Position numbers and translations under genes: made by a program | The notes under the pieces: model-generated | The model's input: only the letters and a program-made list of their open reading frames with translations | Told to the model about the DNA's origin: nothing | The model's database searches: none | DNA from: an uncultured SAR324 cluster bacterium | GTDB taxonomy: Bacteria > SAR324 > NAC60-12 | Direction of reading: 5' to 3' | Assembly (NCBI GenBank): GCA_902513935.1 | Contig: CABXOR010000001.1 | Span: 18,306-82,305, forward strand | Length of the DNA: 64,000 nt | Shown: piece by piece, positions 61,530 to 64,000 of the stretch | How the letters are laid out: every line of letters begins with the position of its first letter | Numbering within the stretch: position 1 is the first letter of the stretch

Positions 61530-62674
61530 CATTCCGGAAACCACAACATCTTAGCCTGGGACGATTGTTCAACCATCTGGCTTTGCTGGTGCTGGTTTTG
61601 CTGTGGATTATGCCATCCATCGGCTTGCTCGTCAGTTCATTTAGAGACAAAGATCAACTCACCTACTCCGGATGGTGGACTGCACTTTCGACCTCAGAAC
61701 AAAACGCCTGGGGCAGAACTGGAAAAGCAGAAGATCAAATAGAAAAATCCGGAAATTATGTCATTTCGGGAACAATTCTGGAACCCGGTGAAAAAACAAT
61801 TCTCTCTTTCAATACCAACTTCCGGAACCTTTCCGCCTACAAATCTGGAGAAACGATGATTTTCAAAGACAATTCTCACTTTACTTTACAAGCAGACGGA
61901 AAGTACGAATGGATTTCTCAAAAACCTTTCACTCACAAACGTGGTAAACGGATTTTCTATGTCGCTAATGTTCCGCCCTCGTTTTCGTTGGACAATTACC
62001 GTGAAGTTTTGGCTTCCGAAAATGTTGGACAATCCTTTGTCAACACCTTCACCGTCACCATTCCCGCAACAATTATTCCGATAATGATTGCGGCATTTGC
62101 GGCTTATGCTTTTGCATGGATGGAATTTCCCGGACGACAATTCCTTTTTGTTTGTGTGGTGGGTTTGTTGGTGGTACCTTTGCAAATGTCGCTAATTCCG
62201 TTGTTGACAATGTACAACAAGATCGGTACATTTTTCGGCACAGAAGCAAAATCGTATTTAGGAATTTGGCTGGCTCATACCGGTTTTGGGCTTCCACTCG
62301 CCATTTATTTGCTCCGAAATTACATGGGCAGTCTTCCGCGTGACATAATCGAATCCGCCCGCATTGACGGTGCATCGCATTTCCAAATTTTTACACGTCT
62401 CGTTTTGCCGTTATCGATTCCGGCATTGGCTTCATTTTGTATTTTTCAATTTTTGTGGGTTTGGAATGACTTGTTAGTGGCACTCGTTTTCCTCGGCAAA
62501 CAAGATAACCAAATCGTACTGACCTCAAAGCTGCGTGAACTGCTTGGTTCGCGCGGCGACAACTGGGAAATTTTAACGAGCAGTGCCTTCATTTCGATTG
62601 TGGTTCCTTTGCTGGTCTTTTTCGCCTTGCAACGTTATTTTGTGCGAGGATTGGTTACTGGCTCTGTGAAATAA
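61526..62674 (+). CDS. aglG: Alpha-glucoside ABC transporter permease AglG
   Basis: 382-residue permease, longer than most MalG proteins because of a periplasmic insertion of about 110 residues after helix 1 (from R-D-K-D-Q-L-T-Y-S-G-W-W to about residue 155). That insertion, the R-D-K-D-Q-L motif and the length match AglG. The EAA loop is I-E-S-A-R-I-D-G-A-S, and the C-terminus ends R-G-L-V-T-G-S-V-K. It is followed after 43 bases by the GH13 gene. Confidence 0.93.
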   Translation: MTFRKPQHLSLGRLFNHLALLVLVLLWIMPSIGLLVSSFRDKDQLTYSGWWTALSTSEQNAWGRTGKAEDQIEKSGNYVISGTILEPGEKTILSFNTNFRNLSAYKSGETMIFKDNSHFTLQADGKYEWISQKPFTHKRGKRIFYVANVPPSFSLDNYREVLASENVGQSFVNTFTVTIPATIIPIMIAAFAAYAFAWMEFPGRQFLFVCVVGLLVVPLQMSLIPLLTMYNKIGTFFGTEAKSYLGIWLAHTGFGLPLAIYLLRNYMGSLPRDIIESARIDGASHFQIFTRLVLPLSIPALASFCIFQFLWVWNDLLVALVFLGKQDNQIVLTSKLRELLGSRGDNWEILTSSAFISIVVPLLVFFALQRYFVRGLVTGSVK

Positions 62675-62717
62675 TGAGACGTTTTTACTCTTCAAAAAAT
62701 AAAAAATACAATAAATT

Positions 62718-64000
62718 ATGCAAAAATCATTAAATCTCAAATCCAGTCCACTTTCTGAAAACTGGTGGGAATCAGCCGTTTTCTATCAAATTTATCCTCG
62801 CAGTTTCAAAGACTCTAACAATGATGGAATCGGTGATTTAGCAGGAGTTATTGAAAAACTCGATCACCTCAATGACGGCAAAGGCGGAGGTTTAGGAATT
62901 GATGCAATTTGGTTTTCTCCATTTTTTTCATCACCGCAAGCAGATTTTGGTTATGATGTAAGTGATTATTGCAACATAGATTTAGATTACGGAACACTCG
63001 AAGATTTCGATCAATTGGTAGAAGAATCTCATCGACGTGGAATCAAAATTGTTTTGGATTTAGTTTTGAACCATTCTTCAGATCAGCACAAGTGGTTTCA
63101 AGAATCTCGGAAAAACAGCACCAATTCCAAAGTAGATTGGTATGTCTGGGCTGACCCAAAACCTGACGGATCGCCTCCTAATAATTGGTTGGCGGTTTTT
63201 GGCGGAGCAGCATGGACTTTTGAGCCGCAACGAGGACAGTATTACTTACACAATTTTCTTCCAGAACAGCCGGATTTGAATTGGTATAATCCGGAAGTTC
63301 GAGAAGCTTTGGCAGATGTGGTTCGCTTTTGGATGAAGCGTGGAGCAGATGGATTTCGTTTGGACACAGCAAATTATTATGCTTATGACCGGCAGTTGCG
63401 TGACAATCCAAAACGACCGGGAAACTCTGAACTCATGGAGGATGGACAAGAAGCAAATCCGCTCAGTCAATACATCACAAAATACTCAAAAGATCGTCCC
63501 GAAAATTTGGAATTCATCCACTATTTGCGAAAAATATTTGACGAAAGTGGAGCTGTTTCAATAGGAGAAATTGGAAGTGCAGAGGGTTTGGAGTCAACTT
63601 TGAAGTTGGGAACGGATTATGTTAAAAAAGGCAGGGGATTACATTTGGCTTATACTTTTTCGATGTTGAACAAAAACATGAATGCTGAGTACCTGGAGCA
63701 TGTGCTGCGGGTCACAGAAGAATCAATCGAGGACGGCTGGCCTTGTTGGTCTTTGAGCAATCACGATTGTATGCGAATGATCAGCCGATTTGATTGTTTT
63801 GGAGAGCGTGATGGTTTCCAACAAATGATGCTTTTATTGCTTTTGTCTTTGCGAGGAACACCGATTATTTATTACGGCGAGGAAGTTGATATGCAGGAAT
63901 ATGAAATCAAAAAAGATGAGTTACGAGATCCTCAAGGTATTCGTTTTTGGCCGGATATCAAGGGTCGCGACGGATGTCGGCTTCCGTTCCCGTGGGATTC
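62718..64000 (+). CDS. aglA: GH13 alpha-glucosidase (cut by the window end)
   Basis: 427 codons of an enzyme that continues past the window. The start W-W-E-S-A-V-F-Y-Q-I-Y-P-R-S-F-K-D is diagnostic of GH13 oligosaccharide hydrolases. Conserved regions are D-L-V-L-N-H-S-S (about 114-121), G-F-R-L-D-T with nucleophile Asp216, I-G-E-I-G with acid/base Glu284, and L-S-N-H-D with Asp350. The D-T-A-N-Y-Y context resembles GH13_23-type alpha-glucosidases that act on small alpha-glucosides. No signal peptide is seen, so it hydrolyses sugars after import by AglEFG. About 110-125 C-terminal residues are expected beyond base 64000. Confidence 0.93.
   Translation, partial: MQKSLNLKSSPLSENWWESAVFYQIYPRSFKDSNNDGIGDLAGVIEKLDHLNDGKGGGLGIDAIWFSPFFSSPQADFGYDVSDYCNIDLDYGTLEDFDQLVEESHRRGIKIVLDLVLNHSSDQHKWFQESRKNSTNSKVDWYVWADPKPDGSPPNNWLAVFGGAAWTFEPQRGQYYLHNFLPEQPDLNWYNPEVREALADVVRFWMKRGADGFRLDTANYYAYDRQLRDNPKRPGNSELMEDGQEANPLSQYITKYSKDRPENLEFIHYLRKIFDESGAVSIGEIGSAEGLESTLKLGTDYVKKGRGLHLAYTFSMLNKNMNAEYLEHVLRVTEESIEDGWPCWSLSNHDCMRMISRFDCFGERDGFQQMMLLLLLSLRGTPIIYYGEEVDMQEYEIKKDELRDPQGIRFWPDIKGRDGCRLPFPWD

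Noticed and set aside
1..64000. CRISPR array, prophage, intact insertion sequence or replication origin
   Set aside because: No regularly spaced repeats, phage structural genes, transposase or integrase genes, or DnaA-box clusters were seen.

Overview
The window reads as the accessory, substrate-scavenging part of the chromosome of a free-living Gram-negative heterotroph. It has periplasmic binding proteins with signal peptides (one Tat-type), a TRAP transporter, four ABC importers and many catabolic enzymes, but no ribosomal, replication or phage genes. The mix (TRAP, HpsN-like and BKACE enzymes, carnitine-type enzymes, GlcNAc and alpha-glucoside uptake) suits a marine bacterium. The taxon cannot be fixed from the sequence alone.

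Layout. (1) 0.1-7.9 kb, minus strand: a TRAP transporter (dctPQM) with a proline-racemase-family enzyme, a DapA-family lyase, an SDR, an aldo/keto reductase, a small DMT permease and an ACT protein; best read as uptake and breakdown of a hydroxyproline-like compound. (2) 8.2-20.4 kb: nagA and nagB on minus and, divergently, a GH20 hexosaminidase, a complete sugar ABC importer, two sugar isomerase-like TIM barrels, a Gfo/Idh/MocA oxidoreductase and an N-acetylglucosamine kinase, together a GlcNAc-oligosaccharide utilisation locus. (3) 20.5-24.4 kb: MmgE/PrpD, CMD, a BKACE enzyme and an orphan PotA-like ATPase. (4) 24.6-29.4 kb: amidohydrolase, RraA-like, SDR, HpsN-type HisD-family dehydrogenase and a SnoaL-like protein. 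(5) 29.4-38.0 kb: a cassette of two-domain SnoaL/NTF2-like proteins around an ABC importer that lacks its own ATPase. To its left lie remnants of a second, collinear copy: a permease C-terminus, a repeated 34-bp intergenic element and a SnoaL C-terminus. (6) 38.0-41.8 kb: a trans-sulfuration PLP enzyme, a MetE-like protein and a double cupin. (7) 41.87 kb: a 45-bp 3' fragment of a tRNA-Lys gene, an attachment-site-like scar. (8) 42.2-57.4 kb: PotD/B/C importer genes (no ATPase), two acyl-CoA dehydrogenases, ADP-forming acyl-CoA synthetase, a CaiD-like hydratase, a carnitine-dehydrogenase-like enzyme, then LLM monooxygenase, alpha/beta hydrolase, RidA, ALDH, CoA-transferase and a MaoC-like hydratase; this resembles gamma-butyrobetaine/carnitine degradation plus a Rut-like oxidative module. 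(9) 57.4-64.0 kb: an MsmX/UgpC-type ATPase, a GH1 remnant, a LacI-type operator and an aglEFGA alpha-glucoside operon whose GH13 gene runs off the window.

The most unusual part is the SnoaL/ABC cassette with its decayed duplicate, which I cannot match to a described pathway. Second is the possible carnitine pathway, whose BKACE and transport ATPase lie about 18 kb away from the rest.
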